A DNA stretch of 64,000 nt from a virus. The notes under the pieces were generated by a model, which was given only the letters and a program-made list of their open reading frames with translations, was not told the DNA's origin and made no database searches. The stretch covers positions 41,614-105,613 of the IMG/VR virus record IMGVR_UViG_3300025120_014919; one strand, given 5' to 3'. Below, piece after piece: positions 42,069 through 52,408 of this stretch. The translations under genes and the position numbers were made by a program. Numbering within the stretch: the stretch's first letter is position 1; every line of letters starts with the position of its first letter.

Positions 42069-42754
42069 TGAACTACGACACTAAGACAATTATTTTAAGT
42101 AATGTGGCTCCTATAATAACTGTTACAGGGGATACATATGTAGAAAATAAATTTACTGTAAAAGGTGAGCAAAAAATTATTTTAGATTTATCTAATATAC
42201 ATACTGAAACATCCGCAGGTGAGGTTTATTATATTTATAAAACAAGAGCCCAATGGGGGGATGGAACCGATGAATACTATGAAAGTATATATAATTCAGA
42301 GACTTTAAAGATTGAACCTCCTAAAACAATTGAACACACCTATTCAATTACTACATCAGCTGATGTATTGCAAGGGTTAGTTTATTTTGAGTTTCAAAAT
42401 GGGTTAACTAGTTTTTGCCAATTATGTGCTTTTTGTAGTAAAGCAAATTTAATTGATTTACAAATGAAGAATTTAGAGAATCAATTATTTGTAGTAGAAG
42501 ATATCAAAAAACTTACAACATATGTAGATAAAGATAACAATTTATATAACTTAGCTTTAACACCTCAGTTATTAACTAGGTATGATTCAAGTCAGCAAGA
42601 TATTATAGAGATACCAGAAGACGAAAGGCTATTCTTACAAAGTTCTGAATTAGGAGATATGGTAAATGTTTTATCTGCTACCGATATACAAGCTAACGAT
42701 TCTTCGGCCGGGGCACCTATTGATTATACAGGATCAAGATTTATCGTTTATTAA
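42068..42754 (+). CDS. Small PKD-like structural protein
   Basis: 228 aa. Residues about 55-105 carry a PKD-like RAQWGDGTDEYYES and HTYSITTS pair, like the 37364 gene. A Cys-rich spot CQLCAFC follows, then an acidic C-terminus. GGAG Shine-Dalgarno 12-15 nt upstream. Its end overlaps the convergent fibre gene by 21 nt. Probably an adaptor at the base of fibres. Confidence 0.6.
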   Translation: MNYDTKTIILSNVAPIITVTGDTYVENKFTVKGEQKIILDLSNIHTETSAGEVYYIYKTRAQWGDGTDEYYESIYNSETLKIEPPKTIEHTYSITTSADVLQGLVYFEFQNGLTSFCQLCAFCSKANLIDLQMKNLENQLFVVEDIKKLTTYVDKDNNLYNLALTPQLLTRYDSSQQDIIEIPEDERLFLQSSELGDMVNVLSATDIQANDSSAGAPIDYTGSRFIVY

Positions 42755-44374
42755 TTTATTAAGCCTTTTTACTTCTTCGATTAAAACCGGTATCAATTGA
42801 ACATAATCTAAAGCTTTAGTACCATCTTCTCTTGTACATACTGCTGTTGGTAAGACCTCTTCAACCTCTTGAGCAATCAAACCTAATTGGCTACCTTCTC
42901 TATCAGATTTTTTATTCCAATCAAAAGAATAACCACTAACTTTATTAATGATATTCTCTGTATCGCATATTTTAATTATATTATCTTTTAAATTCTTATC
43001 GGACGATGAAAATGCTATAATATCCCCAGTTGCACATACTTTTCCGTTGAATATATAATTGCTATCTCCACCGAAACTCATATTAGTACCATCGGTGATA
43101 ATACAAGCTGTAGTAGCACTCCCGGTAGCAGTGTGAAACTCTATTTCACTTCCAATGTGCATTTCACCAGCATCTTCTGTATGCACCACAGCGCCGAATC
43201 TTTTAGTACTACATGTAAGTTGATGACTTTGTAAACAACATGCATTAAGATTAGGTAATCTAGCTGCAGCAATGGTACCTGTTAACCCTGCAGCTTTAAG
43301 TTCAGTAACCTCTATAGTTATATTTGCAGAACCATCGAAAGGTTGAGCAGTAGCAGCTACCTGACCATTTAAGTCTATATTTCTTGGAGTCGCTAATTTA
43401 GTGGCTTCGTCTGCAGAGGCAGAACTAAGTCCAGAAGGATCAATCCATTTAACCTTAGTACCGGTTGAACATAAAATATAGTTCTGAGTGGCACAACCGG
43501 CACAGTCTAGGATACCGTTATTAAATCTAGCATTTGCATTAAAAGTAGTGCCTCCATTTATTTGCGACGCCCCGGTTATCCTTATACCAGCACAAGCTTT
43601 AATTTGATTAGTTGATTGTAATGCACCTCCTACAGTAAGGTCATTATCAGTTGATCGAGCGCCGCATATATTACCGCATAAATTACCTTTGAAACTTGTA
43701 CCTGCAACGTTACCATTAACGTCTAATACTTCACTAGGTGCTTTATCGATACCTATTTTACTTGAAGTTTCTCGTATAATTGAATTTGATATACCACATG
43801 CTCCGTTAAACTTTACAATACAACCATTAGTACCACCATCGTTACTGATAGTATCCCCTACACAACCTTCACCTACAAGAGTGGTCCATTGAAGAGCTGG
43901 TCGATTCGTACCCGGATCAGTGGCACCTAAGGTTTTTAAAACCTGACCATTGGTGCCTATTGTTTGACTACAATCTACTATATGTTTAGCGTACAAACAA
44001 TTAGTTGCTGAAAGATTTCCGATAACTGTTAATTTTGCATTAGCACTAGAATCGCTTAATTCATCTCCACCTACCACTACTCTACAAGTAGCACCTGAAT
44101 GGGCTGCAAATAAATTACCTCCGGTCTCAATACATGTAGTTGCAAGTAATATATCAGCAGCAAACGTTTGATCAACAGTTAAGTTACCTGTAACTTGTGC
44201 AGGTCCACATATTTTAGCACCGCTAGCATCTTTACCTAAACTCAACGATGAAGCAATACCTGACCCATCAGTTATTCTCATTAATGAACCATCAGCTGGT
44301 AAAGCACAATTGTCGCAAGTTTTTAATAAACTTTCATAAGTTGCTGCTATGGTATTATTTTCTAAAGTAGCCAT
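42734..44374 (-). CDS. Tail fibre with C-terminal S74 self-cleaving chaperone (paralogue A)
   Basis: 546 aa. The last 110 residues are an intramolecular chaperone of the peptidase S74 type: SSSDKNLKDNI (catalytic Ser and Lys), YSFDWNKKSDREGSQLGLIAQEVEEVLP (described), then a Leu-zipper tail. The body is a Gly/Thr-rich beta-helix with about 23 cysteines. The N-terminus (TYESLLKTCDNCALPADGS) matches that of the 52820 gene on the opposite strand. Receptor binding is the probable role. Late box 5 nt upstream. Confidence 0.88.
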   Translation of the reverse strand: MATLENNTIAATYESLLKTCDNCALPADGSLMRITDGSGIASSLSLGKDASGAKICGPAQVTGNLTVDQTFAADILLATTCIETGGNLFAAHSGATCRVVVGGDELSDSSANAKLTVIGNLSATNCLYAKHIVDCSQTIGTNGQVLKTLGATDPGTNRPALQWTTLVGEGCVGDTISNDGGTNGCIVKFNGACGISNSIIRETSSKIGIDKAPSEVLDVNGNVAGTSFKGNLCGNICGARSTDNDLTVGGALQSTNQIKACAGIRITGASQINGGTTFNANARFNNGILDCAGCATQNYILCSTGTKVKWIDPSGLSSASADEATKLATPRNIDLNGQVAATAQPFDGSANITIEVTELKAAGLTGTIAAARLPNLNACCLQSHQLTCSTKRFGAVVHTEDAGEMHIGSEIEFHTATGSATTACIITDGTNMSFGGDSNYIFNGKVCATGDIIAFSSSDKNLKDNIIKICDTENIINKVSGYSFDWNKKSDREGSQLGLIAQEVEEVLPTAVCTREDGTKALDYVQLIPVLIEEVKRLNKLINDKS

Positions 44375-44379
44375 ACTAT

Positions 44380-44387
44380 TATTTATT
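44380..44387 (-). promoter_or_regulatory. Late promoter box of fibre paralogue A
   Basis: Reverse-strand AATAAATA ending 5 nt before ATG 44374 and overlapping the stop of the preceding gene, so this fibre can be expressed independently. Confidence 0.6.
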
Positions 44388-46383
44388 GTAAAGGTACGGT
44401 AGATAAAGGTGGTATTCTAGTACCAAATCTTTCCACAGCGTAAGCACTTAAAAGTAATTTTTGATAATCGTATATTTTACCTATTGTTCTATTAAAAACG
44501 TCAATATTAATAGTTTCATTATTACCAATAAAAATTTCATTTTGATCTAATAACTTAGTACTTTCAGCTACAGCAGGTAAGATATTAGAAAAAGAGTTAA
44601 ATAATAGTTCTTGTTTTACATATTTTGTAGTTAAAAATTTATTAATATTTTTTGAAAGTAAATTACAATTATATAATATATTATAAAAACTACGATTTAA
44701 CGAAAAAGCATTAAAATAATCATCATCAATTGTGATTTGATTTCTAGTAAAATATGGGATTGTAGAATTAGTTAAATTTACATAACCAGAATTTTCAGTT
44801 AACTCAAGAAAAACTTTATCAGTAATAAACCATAGTTTTTCGGAATTACCTTCCATACCTAAGTTAACCGCAGCAACCGGTTGAATAGTAGGATTTACCT
44901 GCCATTCGTTAATTTTATTCTCCCAATGGTCTTCTTCACCAGCATCTAATACATATTCTTCCCAGTGTAATACAAAAGCTAAATCAGGTTGTATAACTAA
45001 TCTAGCTATTAAAGATGCTTCACCATCTTTCATCCTACTTACAAATCCTTTATATACACCGTTAGTAGTAAGCATATAATATATGTTACTATCATTTTTC
45101 GAGAAAAAGATTCCTTTTGCAAATAGATTAGTCATTCTACTTGGTTTTACTGTATAATTTGCTATAACTTCAAATGTTATTGAATCTAAAACTAAAATTT
45201 TAAAATTTTCACTTAATATATACAGTTTTCTATTAAACGGGTTAATTTTATATTGAATAACTGGGTTATTTTTAAAATAACTCTCATTTCTATATCTGTT
45301 TTTAAATACAAACTCTTTAGTAAACATTTTAAATTCTTTAAACCCGCTATCGTATGTATATAGATAATTATTAACAAACTCTATGTCGTCTAAATTATTG
45401 AAACTATAGTTATAATCTTTACCAGTTAATGCAGTCCCTCCCATACTGTCCAATAACTTAAATACCTTCTCCCCGGTCCTATCACTACCTACAATACTAC
45501 TAACATCAAATTTATATATAGTATTTTTTACATCATCTGCCACAAATAATATTTTATCACCGTCATCTGTTGTATTGTTAATATGGTCAAAAGTTAATTC
45601 ATTAAAATTACCAAAATTAGTAGCGCTGAATACAAAATTGAAACTAGTATGAGGAGTATTTACTTTATTTCTATCTATGTCATAGGTAAATATAACATTT
45701 GAAACACTAGCAAATAAAGTAGCTGATGCTGAAAGATTATTATAAAATATATTTAGTGATTCATTTTGACCTGTAAATGCATGATTATAATCAGTAAAGG
45801 GTCGTAAATCAGTTGATACATACTTTTCAGTAATGGTATTCTGTAACCATACTACCTGTGAGCTGTCCGTAGCACTTACAGTCGGGTTAGTAGAAGCTGC
45901 AGCATAATAAGTTTGATTTAGAGGTAATTTAGGTAAGGATAATACTGAAAATCTATATAATTCTAAAAAGTTATCGTATAGATGTTCAATCTTCGAATTT
46001 AAAGAATTTCTATTTATTAATTCATTAGGAGCAAATTGTATTTCATTGTCTGTATACGGTAATACGAGATCATCACCCAATGTTCTATCAAAATATAAAT
46101 TATTGTTAAGATAAATTTCACCTCTTACGTTATCATAAGGGGTTAAAATTTCATCTGTATCAAACTTTCCGGTATATACTGAACCATTATCTCTAATATT
46201 AAAATAACCTGTATACTCTACACCGGATAATTTAAAGTCATTTAATGAATAACCCATTTTAGTTATTATATTTGATACTGCAGGACCACTTGATTGGTTA
46301 TTATTTGTATTACTTTCAATCGAAGTACTTGTTGTTGTACCAGGGGTGGTTGGGTTATTATAATTATTTGAATGGTAAGACAT
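44383..46383 (-). CDS. Adhesin-like structural protein with beta-propeller-like repeats
   Basis: 666 aa. The N-terminus is Ser/Thr/Asn-rich and disordered; a middle section (about residues 250-440) has repeating strands with x-Y-x-F/L-D turns (KILFVADDVKNTIYKFDVSS; KLYILSENFKILVLDS; NIYYMLTTNGVYKGF) that fit a beta-propeller. The C-terminal part is helical. Neighbour of a larger related protein at 46385. Probably a tail-fibre or baseplate-tip adhesin; no T4 match. Confidence 0.6.
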   Translation of the reverse strand: MSYHSNNYNNPTTPGTTTSTSIESNTNNNQSSGPAVSNIITKMGYSLNDFKLSGVEYTGYFNIRDNGSVYTGKFDTDEILTPYDNVRGEIYLNNNLYFDRTLGDDLVLPYTDNEIQFAPNELINRNSLNSKIEHLYDNFLELYRFSVLSLPKLPLNQTYYAAASTNPTVSATDSSQVVWLQNTITEKYVSTDLRPFTDYNHAFTGQNESLNIFYNNLSASATLFASVSNVIFTYDIDRNKVNTPHTSFNFVFSATNFGNFNELTFDHINNTTDDGDKILFVADDVKNTIYKFDVSSIVGSDRTGEKVFKLLDSMGGTALTGKDYNYSFNNLDDIEFVNNYLYTYDSGFKEFKMFTKEFVFKNRYRNESYFKNNPVIQYKINPFNRKLYILSENFKILVLDSITFEVIANYTVKPSRMTNLFAKGIFFSKNDSNIYYMLTTNGVYKGFVSRMKDGEASLIARLVIQPDLAFVLHWEEYVLDAGEEDHWENKINEWQVNPTIQPVAAVNLGMEGNSEKLWFITDKVFLELTENSGYVNLTNSTIPYFTRNQITIDDDYFNAFSLNRSFYNILYNCNLLSKNINKFLTTKYVKQELLFNSFSNILPAVAESTKLLDQNEIFIGNNETINIDVFNRTIGKIYDYQKLLLSAYAVERFGTRIPPLSTVPLQ

Positions 46384-46384
46384 C

Positions 46385-49300
46385 TTATATATTTATATCA
46401 AAGTTGAAATCTACAAAATCCACGTTTGATGGGAGTTGCGTAGGAAGCGCTTCTTTTAAATATTTTTCAACTGTTTCTCGAGTTAAACTATTCATGTAAG
46501 CATTTTTAATATATACCCTAATAGTATTATTTTTTCTACCAGGAAGTATATAGCTATATAAATTATCTACTTCTTCGATATTATTTCTCGTACCACAAGG
46601 TACGTCTAAGTTTAAAGAGTCAATTTTTTTATCTTTTAAGTATAAGTATTGAGCCAATGGTGAGTTAGCAAGTGTGTTATAAACTTTTAAGTTTGTTATA
46701 CTACCACCTTTACCGTAAAATTGGTTTGATTCTATAAACTTTGATATTGTATCTCTAAATAAGTTAGGTATATTAATAAAAATATTTGGAAATAATATTC
46801 GAGTATTAGGAATTATGTTACTATCAAAAGTAAACTTTTTAACCATTTCACCATTTAAATATAAATTTATTATACCAGCAGGTATATTAAAATCTATACT
46901 AATAGTATTATCTAAATTTATATAAGGTAAAGGAAATATTGTTTCTTCGACACTTTCTGCCTCAACATCTACTATTTGAGAATCCCACGGAGCGTAAATC
47001 GGGTTATTACTACCGGGGTCGTTCCAACTATCCGGATTATTTTCTTGCCATTCAGGGTCTATTAACAAACTTTTTAGAAAATTATCAATACAAAATTGGA
47101 AACATAATTTATTTTGAACGTCTTTATATTTGTTATGTACATATTGAAAATTAACCGGACTTATAAATTTATTATTAGTTAGTGGTGTATCAGCTCCTGA
47201 TATATTTAAAAAATATGTTTCTTTAGAATAATTATCAAGACTTATTTTATCAATAACTAATTTTTTATCATTTTTTCTCGATACAGATAATAGTTTTACT
47301 TCTCTTTCATCTTCAATAAAATCTAAATATTGACCAGATACAGATTCGGCTGATAGACTAAACGATGTAAGTAATTCTCGTTCTGAAGAATATACGCTAA
47401 TTTTACCTTCATTAGTATGAGAAAAACTTTGGATATATAATTTTTTATCATACGCTGCAATAGAATATATTTTACCACTAAAAGCTCTAATAGGATTATA
47501 CGTTTCAGTATTATCATCTATATTCGTGAATATGATAAGATCATTACCGGTATCAGCAAATTGAGTACTGATAGAAGCTACTATACTTCCATCTAATAAA
47601 ACAGGGTTTATACCATTAACCCCGACAAAACCTTTATCTTTCGGTTTTAATATATTTTTAAATGAACTTAAAGCAGGAGCTTTTAACTCAGAATCACCAA
47701 AAGCACTAACAGCCAAGGTATTCATATCCAATATAACAGGTGTATTACCTTTTGCAGGATCAAAATAATTATTAGCACTTAGATTAAAGACTACTTTATT
47801 ATAATCATAAAAATATCTTGACTGATAACCACTTAATATATTACCGACATCAGTTAAAATGTCGGGATCCGTCACTTTATTTTCGTCTAATATTTCACCG
47901 GTGACAGAAGTTTTGACAATACTATCTTCAGTAACCAATACAAAATTACTTTGTTGTTCTAAGTATAGAACGTCTTTAATTCTATTAATAGTAGGGTATA
48001 TATTTTCTTGTATTAAATTAAAATTTGAATCATATGCATAAATTTTATTATCTTCATGCATTATAAAAAACGGAGTAAAGTAAAAATTATTTCTTAATGA
48101 AAACCCGTCTTCGTATTTATTACCAATTATTTGGTAGCTATCCAACGAAGTCGGGCTGTCTAATTTTAAATCAAAAGTTATATTAAAAATATTAGAATCT
48201 AAATTTTCATCTATTTTTATATCATCGTAACAATATTCATCAAATACTAATTTATTTAAACCATCTATTTCTTCACCAGAAAATTTATTAGTTAAAGTTG
48301 ATTTTATCAAATGGTTATCAAAATTATTAATAGTATTTTGTATATAATTATTACCTATTCTTTGATAAAATAAAGTATTTTCAGGAGTAAAAACTAAATT
48401 ACTTTCTACATCAAAAAATGTATTTACTATACCATTTTTTATAAAATAATTATTAGCATCTCTAAGATTATTAAAAATTTCATTTGGAGTACCTAATTTA
48501 TGCTCCGTATACTCATTAGGGGTTGAAAAATAATATCTATCAAACCATCTACCTTTATTACCAATACCACCACTTAACCACGCACATACAAAGGAAGCAT
48601 TATTATTAGGTTTAATAAATGTAGATTGCAATTTCAATAAATTATCATCATTTTGCAATGTAATAGGAAAACTATTTTGATCAACCATTATATCTTCAAG
48701 TTCTAAAGACGAGGTTGTATTCCTATTTGAATCCATTTCCTTATAAATTTTATCACTAAAATATGGTGATAAAGATGCATATGATCCATTGTTAGCTAAG
48801 TTAGTATCTTCAATATTAATTCTATTGTATGGGTATAAAGACCCAGGTAATTTAAACTTAGTAATTTTGTCTGGTGAAAAAAGATATTCCTTAGTATAAA
48901 AATTATAATTAAAAAGTAAATTTTCTTTGCTTTCTGAAGTATTATTTTCGTTTAAAATGGTATTGTAATTTCTTTGTTTAGTAGGTATATCAAAAGGTAA
49001 AGTAGAATTTACATAATTATTATTTGATATATGATTTTTTAAATCGAAATAATTAAGCACGTTAAATAGCTTTCTACCAGTAACCCTACTACCTGAAAGG
49101 GTAGTAGCTTCATACGGGTAATATGTAAGTAAATTGCTCTTAATACCAGATACACTTGTATTACTTATATTGTAATCCCCACTCAATACTTCATAGAAAT
49201 TAAAATTATTTAAATTATTTCTAGAGACCTTATTTAGACCGCTACTTAATTTTATTACACCTTTATCTAAATTATAACGAGTAGGTGGTTGAGCTGTTAA

Positions 49301-49963
49301 CACTGGACCACTAGTTGCTGATAGGCCAGAAATTACGTGAAATTGTCTACCATTTGACATATGTACAAATTGATATAAAGTTAAAAAATTATTTTGGTCA
49401 TCATAGTTATATAAAAATTTATAACCACTAAATGCCTGCGCCGAAGTTCCTGGGGAAATAGTTTCAAAAGATAGTTGTCTATGATTACCACTATTTATAT
49501 CATTTTCAACATTTAAAAGTTTATTATATATACCATCGAAAAAACTAATTTGAACATATGAATCATCTACAAAATCAATATTAAAATTTTGACCAATACC
49601 GCTAGTATAATTACTAAGAGAAGTTGGTGTACCCGCTGCAGAAGAGTTTTGTGTAGTAGTTACAGCTCTTGACGACGGATTAATATTTTTACCGTCCAAA
49701 AACAAATAACTGTTCAAATCTATTTTTGTTAAATTGTTATCAGAATCAAAATTTATTACTTCATTTAAGTTTTTTTCTTCAGTTAAAATATTAACAGTAT
49801 TATTTTTAATTTTTTTATCATTTATATTTTTAAATATACTATAACTTACAAGGTCCATCCCTTGAGCCGTGTTGAATTCGTTATAAACTAACTTATTATC
49901 TTCGTTGGCTAGATCATAAAAAATTGGTTCAACCAAATCAAACGTTTTTTTTGTTGCAGGCAT
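46385..49963 (-). CDS. Large adhesin-like protein with propeller- and LamG-like regions
   Basis: 1192 aa, one of the largest complete genes here. Mid part (about 640-930) shows propeller-like repeats (KIYAYDSNFNLIQENIYPT; NFVLVTEDSIVKTSVTGEI; KLYIQSFSHTNEGKISVYSS). The region about 990-1100 looks like a lectin/LamG sandwich (IDFNIPAGIINLYLNGEMVKKF). The C-terminus is Asn/Pro-rich. Likely an extracellular carbohydrate-binding tail component. Late box 5 nt upstream. Confidence 0.6.
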   Translation of the reverse strand: MPATKKTFDLVEPIFYDLANEDNKLVYNEFNTAQGMDLVSYSIFKNINDKKIKNNTVNILTEEKNLNEVINFDSDNNLTKIDLNSYLFLDGKNINPSSRAVTTTQNSSAAGTPTSLSNYTSGIGQNFNIDFVDDSYVQISFFDGIYNKLLNVENDINSGNHRQLSFETISPGTSAQAFSGYKFLYNYDDQNNFLTLYQFVHMSNGRQFHVISGLSATSGPVLTAQPPTRYNLDKGVIKLSSGLNKVSRNNLNNFNFYEVLSGDYNISNTSVSGIKSNLLTYYPYEATTLSGSRVTGRKLFNVLNYFDLKNHISNNNYVNSTLPFDIPTKQRNYNTILNENNTSESKENLLFNYNFYTKEYLFSPDKITKFKLPGSLYPYNRINIEDTNLANNGSYASLSPYFSDKIYKEMDSNRNTTSSLELEDIMVDQNSFPITLQNDDNLLKLQSTFIKPNNNASFVCAWLSGGIGNKGRWFDRYYFSTPNEYTEHKLGTPNEIFNNLRDANNYFIKNGIVNTFFDVESNLVFTPENTLFYQRIGNNYIQNTINNFDNHLIKSTLTNKFSGEEIDGLNKLVFDEYCYDDIKIDENLDSNIFNITFDLKLDSPTSLDSYQIIGNKYEDGFSLRNNFYFTPFFIMHEDNKIYAYDSNFNLIQENIYPTINRIKDVLYLEQQSNFVLVTEDSIVKTSVTGEILDENKVTDPDILTDVGNILSGYQSRYFYDYNKVVFNLSANNYFDPAKGNTPVILDMNTLAVSAFGDSELKAPALSSFKNILKPKDKGFVGVNGINPVLLDGSIVASISTQFADTGNDLIIFTNIDDNTETYNPIRAFSGKIYSIAAYDKKLYIQSFSHTNEGKISVYSSERELLTSFSLSAESVSGQYLDFIEDEREVKLLSVSRKNDKKLVIDKISLDNYSKETYFLNISGADTPLTNNKFISPVNFQYVHNKYKDVQNKLCFQFCIDNFLKSLLIDPEWQENNPDSWNDPGSNNPIYAPWDSQIVDVEAESVEETIFPLPYINLDNTISIDFNIPAGIINLYLNGEMVKKFTFDSNIIPNTRILFPNIFINIPNLFRDTISKFIESNQFYGKGGSITNLKVYNTLANSPLAQYLYLKDKKIDSLNLDVPCGTRNNIEEVDNLYSYILPGRKNNTIRVYIKNAYMNSLTRETVEKYLKEALPTQLPSNVDFVDFNFDINI
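46390..46397 (-). promoter_or_regulatory. Late promoter box of the 44383 gene
   Basis: Reverse-strand TATAAATA, 6 nt before ATG 46383, within the last codons of the 46385 gene. Confidence 0.6.
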
Positions 49964-49968
49964 ATTAT

Positions 49969-49976
49969 TATTTATA
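49969..49976 (-). promoter_or_regulatory. Late promoter box of the 46385-49963 gene
   Basis: Reverse-strand TATAAATA ending 5 nt before ATG 49963. Confidence 0.7.
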
Positions 49977-49994
49977 ACTAATTTGAGGAGTTAA

Positions 49995-50002
49995 CATAAA
50001 TA
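49995..50002 (+). promoter_or_regulatory. Late promoter box of the 50009 fibre gene
   Basis: CATAAATA, 6 nt before ATG 50009; divergent from the box at 49969 with 18 nt between them. Confidence 0.65.
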
Positions 50003-50008
50003 TTATTA

Positions 50009-52408
50009 ATGGCAACAGGAATTCCAATAGATGATTTAGTTAAACTTCCGTTTAGTTTTGAAAATAATTGCAACGATGCAGTCTTCCCTTTAGTTTATGG
50101 TAATGGAGGAACATATAAGGTATCGGTTGATCAAATATTTTTCAACAATTCAATAGAAAATAGTTCTTTACAGGTTAATAGTGTAACTACGGATAAAATA
50201 ACTGATTTAAGTATAACGACAGACAAAATTGCTGAGCAAGCAATTATACCTGAAAAAATCCAAAATAATAGCATAACTTGTAATCAAATAGCTATATGTG
50301 GTATTGGTAATGAAAACATGACACCGAGAACCATCCAAGGTGTTATATTACGTGAAAAAACTATTACTAATTTAGAGTTAGCAGATAATAGTGTTAATAC
50401 AGATAAAATTCAAAATAATTCTATTATTACAGATAAAATAAACGATGCTGCAGTAACTACAGATAAATTGAATAGTCAATCAGTTACTAATGATAAGATT
50501 GCAAATAACACTATAGCATCAACAAAAATAGAGTTTATTGGTGATGATTTAACTAGAGCCCCGGGTGCAATATTAATACACAACCAGGGTAAATATAATA
50601 GCTCTATTATGAGCGGTGACGGCACTTTAAATAGTACTGGTGTATTTAATTTAAACCCCATACCGACTAATAAATTACTTGACGACGCTGTAACTACACC
50701 TAAAATCTTAGATAAAAATATAACAAAAGGAAAAATTGCAGATAAAACAATTACTAATGAGCAAATAGCTAATGCTACTATTACTAATGAAAATATGATT
50801 CAAAGAAGTATACAAGGTCTTATACTTCAATGCAAAACAATTAACAATGAGGAATTAGCTGATAATTCAGTAGGTACTAGAAATATTCAAGAACAAAGTA
50901 TTAGTCCAGGCAAAATACAAAATGGTACCATTGCTGCAAAACAAATAGCTAGCCAAGGTGTTAGTAATGATAATTTACAAGATAGAAGTATAGAAGGTGG
51001 TAAACTTATAACTAGTACTATTAGTAATGATGAGTTAGCAGATAATTCAGTTAATAATGCAAAAATTGACAATAGTGGGGATTATACATTTAATAGTATT
51101 ACAAATACAACTGAAGATGTAGGTATAAATGGTATTGAATATAAATTTCCAAATACTTTAACTAACGACAGATTTCTTAAGCATTCAGTTGCAGGTAAGT
51201 TAGAGTGGGTAACCCCGACAGAATTTAGTCCAAGAGCACCGACAACGGTATTAGATAAAGTTCTTCCTATAGGTGCAATAATGTCTTACGGTGCAAATAC
51301 TCTACCAGCAGATGGTAAATTTTTACCTTGTGATGGTTCAGAGCAAAATACAGCTGATTACCCAGACTTAAGCAAATTAATAAAAGGGATATATGGAGCA
51401 GCTAGTTCTGCTTCAAAATTTGTATTACCTGATTTAAGAGGTAGAGTACCTGTCGGTTATAGTGCATCAGATAGTAATTTTAACAGTGTAGGAAAAGTAG
51501 GAGGTTCTAATGATCAACGTATATGTACAACAACTGACGGTCATAACCTATTAGAATCAGAATTACCAGCACACTCTCATTGTTATAGAAATGATTATTT
51601 CATGGAAGTTAATCGAAACTGTAAATGTGTAGATTATAAAGAAGATGTAGGTTCAGGTTTACATGGAAGTGGTGATTCAGATAATGATAATACAACTGTA
51701 TTTGGAAGATGCTCCAGAACTGCTAGTACAGGTGGTAGCGCTTCTCATTCCCATACCATATCATTTAATGGGGATAATAAAAATATTCAAAAGTATAATA
51801 CTATTCCATATATTATTAAAGCTTTACCTGATAGAGTAGTTCAATTAGATGTTGAGTTGGGACCAGGATTAGTCGGTCAAAGAAGTAATCCGGTCTCCAC
51901 GACGAGTAATATTACTTTAGATAGTACGTGTCTAAATTTAGTAGTTAAGCCCTCTCAATTATGTTTTAATAATACAAATCAACTGGCCATAAGCGATAAT
52001 TTTATAACAGATTTTGCTAATGATGGAGGTATTACCTCAGCTACAAGTACTGACAATACAATACCCACCACAAAAGCTGTTAAGACATATGTAGATGGTC
52101 GTACAACTACTAAATATTTTACCGGTACAAGTACTAAATACTCTATCTCTCACGGGCAAAGTAGAGCCCCTGATGTATTCCAGATCTTTTTAGATTCCGT
52201 GCTCGGAAGAACAGATATTACTTCACTGCATATCGCAAATGGTACTGATGGGGGTCGAATACATGTAGGTATTCAAGCCGATGCAACAAAAATTGAGGCA
52301 TTTATAGCGACGGCCACAGGTGGTGTAGCGACATCGTCCTCGAGCCTGAACTTGGGCGTCGTGCCTGACGCGGCTACGAAATTGTATACTGCAATATGGT
52401 ACGACTAA
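50009..52408 (+). CDS. Short-tail-fibre-like protein with collar domain (gp12-like)
   Basis: 799 aa. Residues about 55-360 are tandem 10-11 residue repeats of the type SITTDKIAEQAI, a shaft. Residues about 425-480 are a phage tail collar domain (VLPIGAIMSYGANTLPADGKFLPCDG ... FVLPDLRGRVPVGYS, described). Two His motifs, AHSH and SHSH, recall the metal-binding HxH of T4 gp12. The C-terminal 200 residues form a separate knob. The final about 40 codons are GC-rich, unlike the rest. Overlaps the next gene by 13 nt. Confidence 0.85.
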   Translation: MATGIPIDDLVKLPFSFENNCNDAVFPLVYGNGGTYKVSVDQIFFNNSIENSSLQVNSVTTDKITDLSITTDKIAEQAIIPEKIQNNSITCNQIAICGIGNENMTPRTIQGVILREKTITNLELADNSVNTDKIQNNSIITDKINDAAVTTDKLNSQSVTNDKIANNTIASTKIEFIGDDLTRAPGAILIHNQGKYNSSIMSGDGTLNSTGVFNLNPIPTNKLLDDAVTTPKILDKNITKGKIADKTITNEQIANATITNENMIQRSIQGLILQCKTINNEELADNSVGTRNIQEQSISPGKIQNGTIAAKQIASQGVSNDNLQDRSIEGGKLITSTISNDELADNSVNNAKIDNSGDYTFNSITNTTEDVGINGIEYKFPNTLTNDRFLKHSVAGKLEWVTPTEFSPRAPTTVLDKVLPIGAIMSYGANTLPADGKFLPCDGSEQNTADYPDLSKLIKGIYGAASSASKFVLPDLRGRVPVGYSASDSNFNSVGKVGGSNDQRICTTTDGHNLLESELPAHSHCYRNDYFMEVNRNCKCVDYKEDVGSGLHGSGDSDNDNTTVFGRCSRTASTGGSASHSHTISFNGDNKNIQKYNTIPYIIKALPDRVVQLDVELGPGLVGQRSNPVSTTSNITLDSTCLNLVVKPSQLCFNNTNQLAISDNFITDFANDGGITSATSTDNTIPTTKAVKTYVDGRTTTKYFTGTSTKYSISHGQSRAPDVFQIFLDSVLGRTDITSLHIANGTDGGRIHVGIQADATKIEAFIATATGGVATSSSSLNLGVVPDAATKLYTAIWYD

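Noticed and set aside
49086-49107. 8-bp stem hairpin CTACTACC/GGTAGTAG
   Set aside because: Lies in the middle of the 46385-49963 coding region and has no T-tract; likely a chance or codon-level feature.
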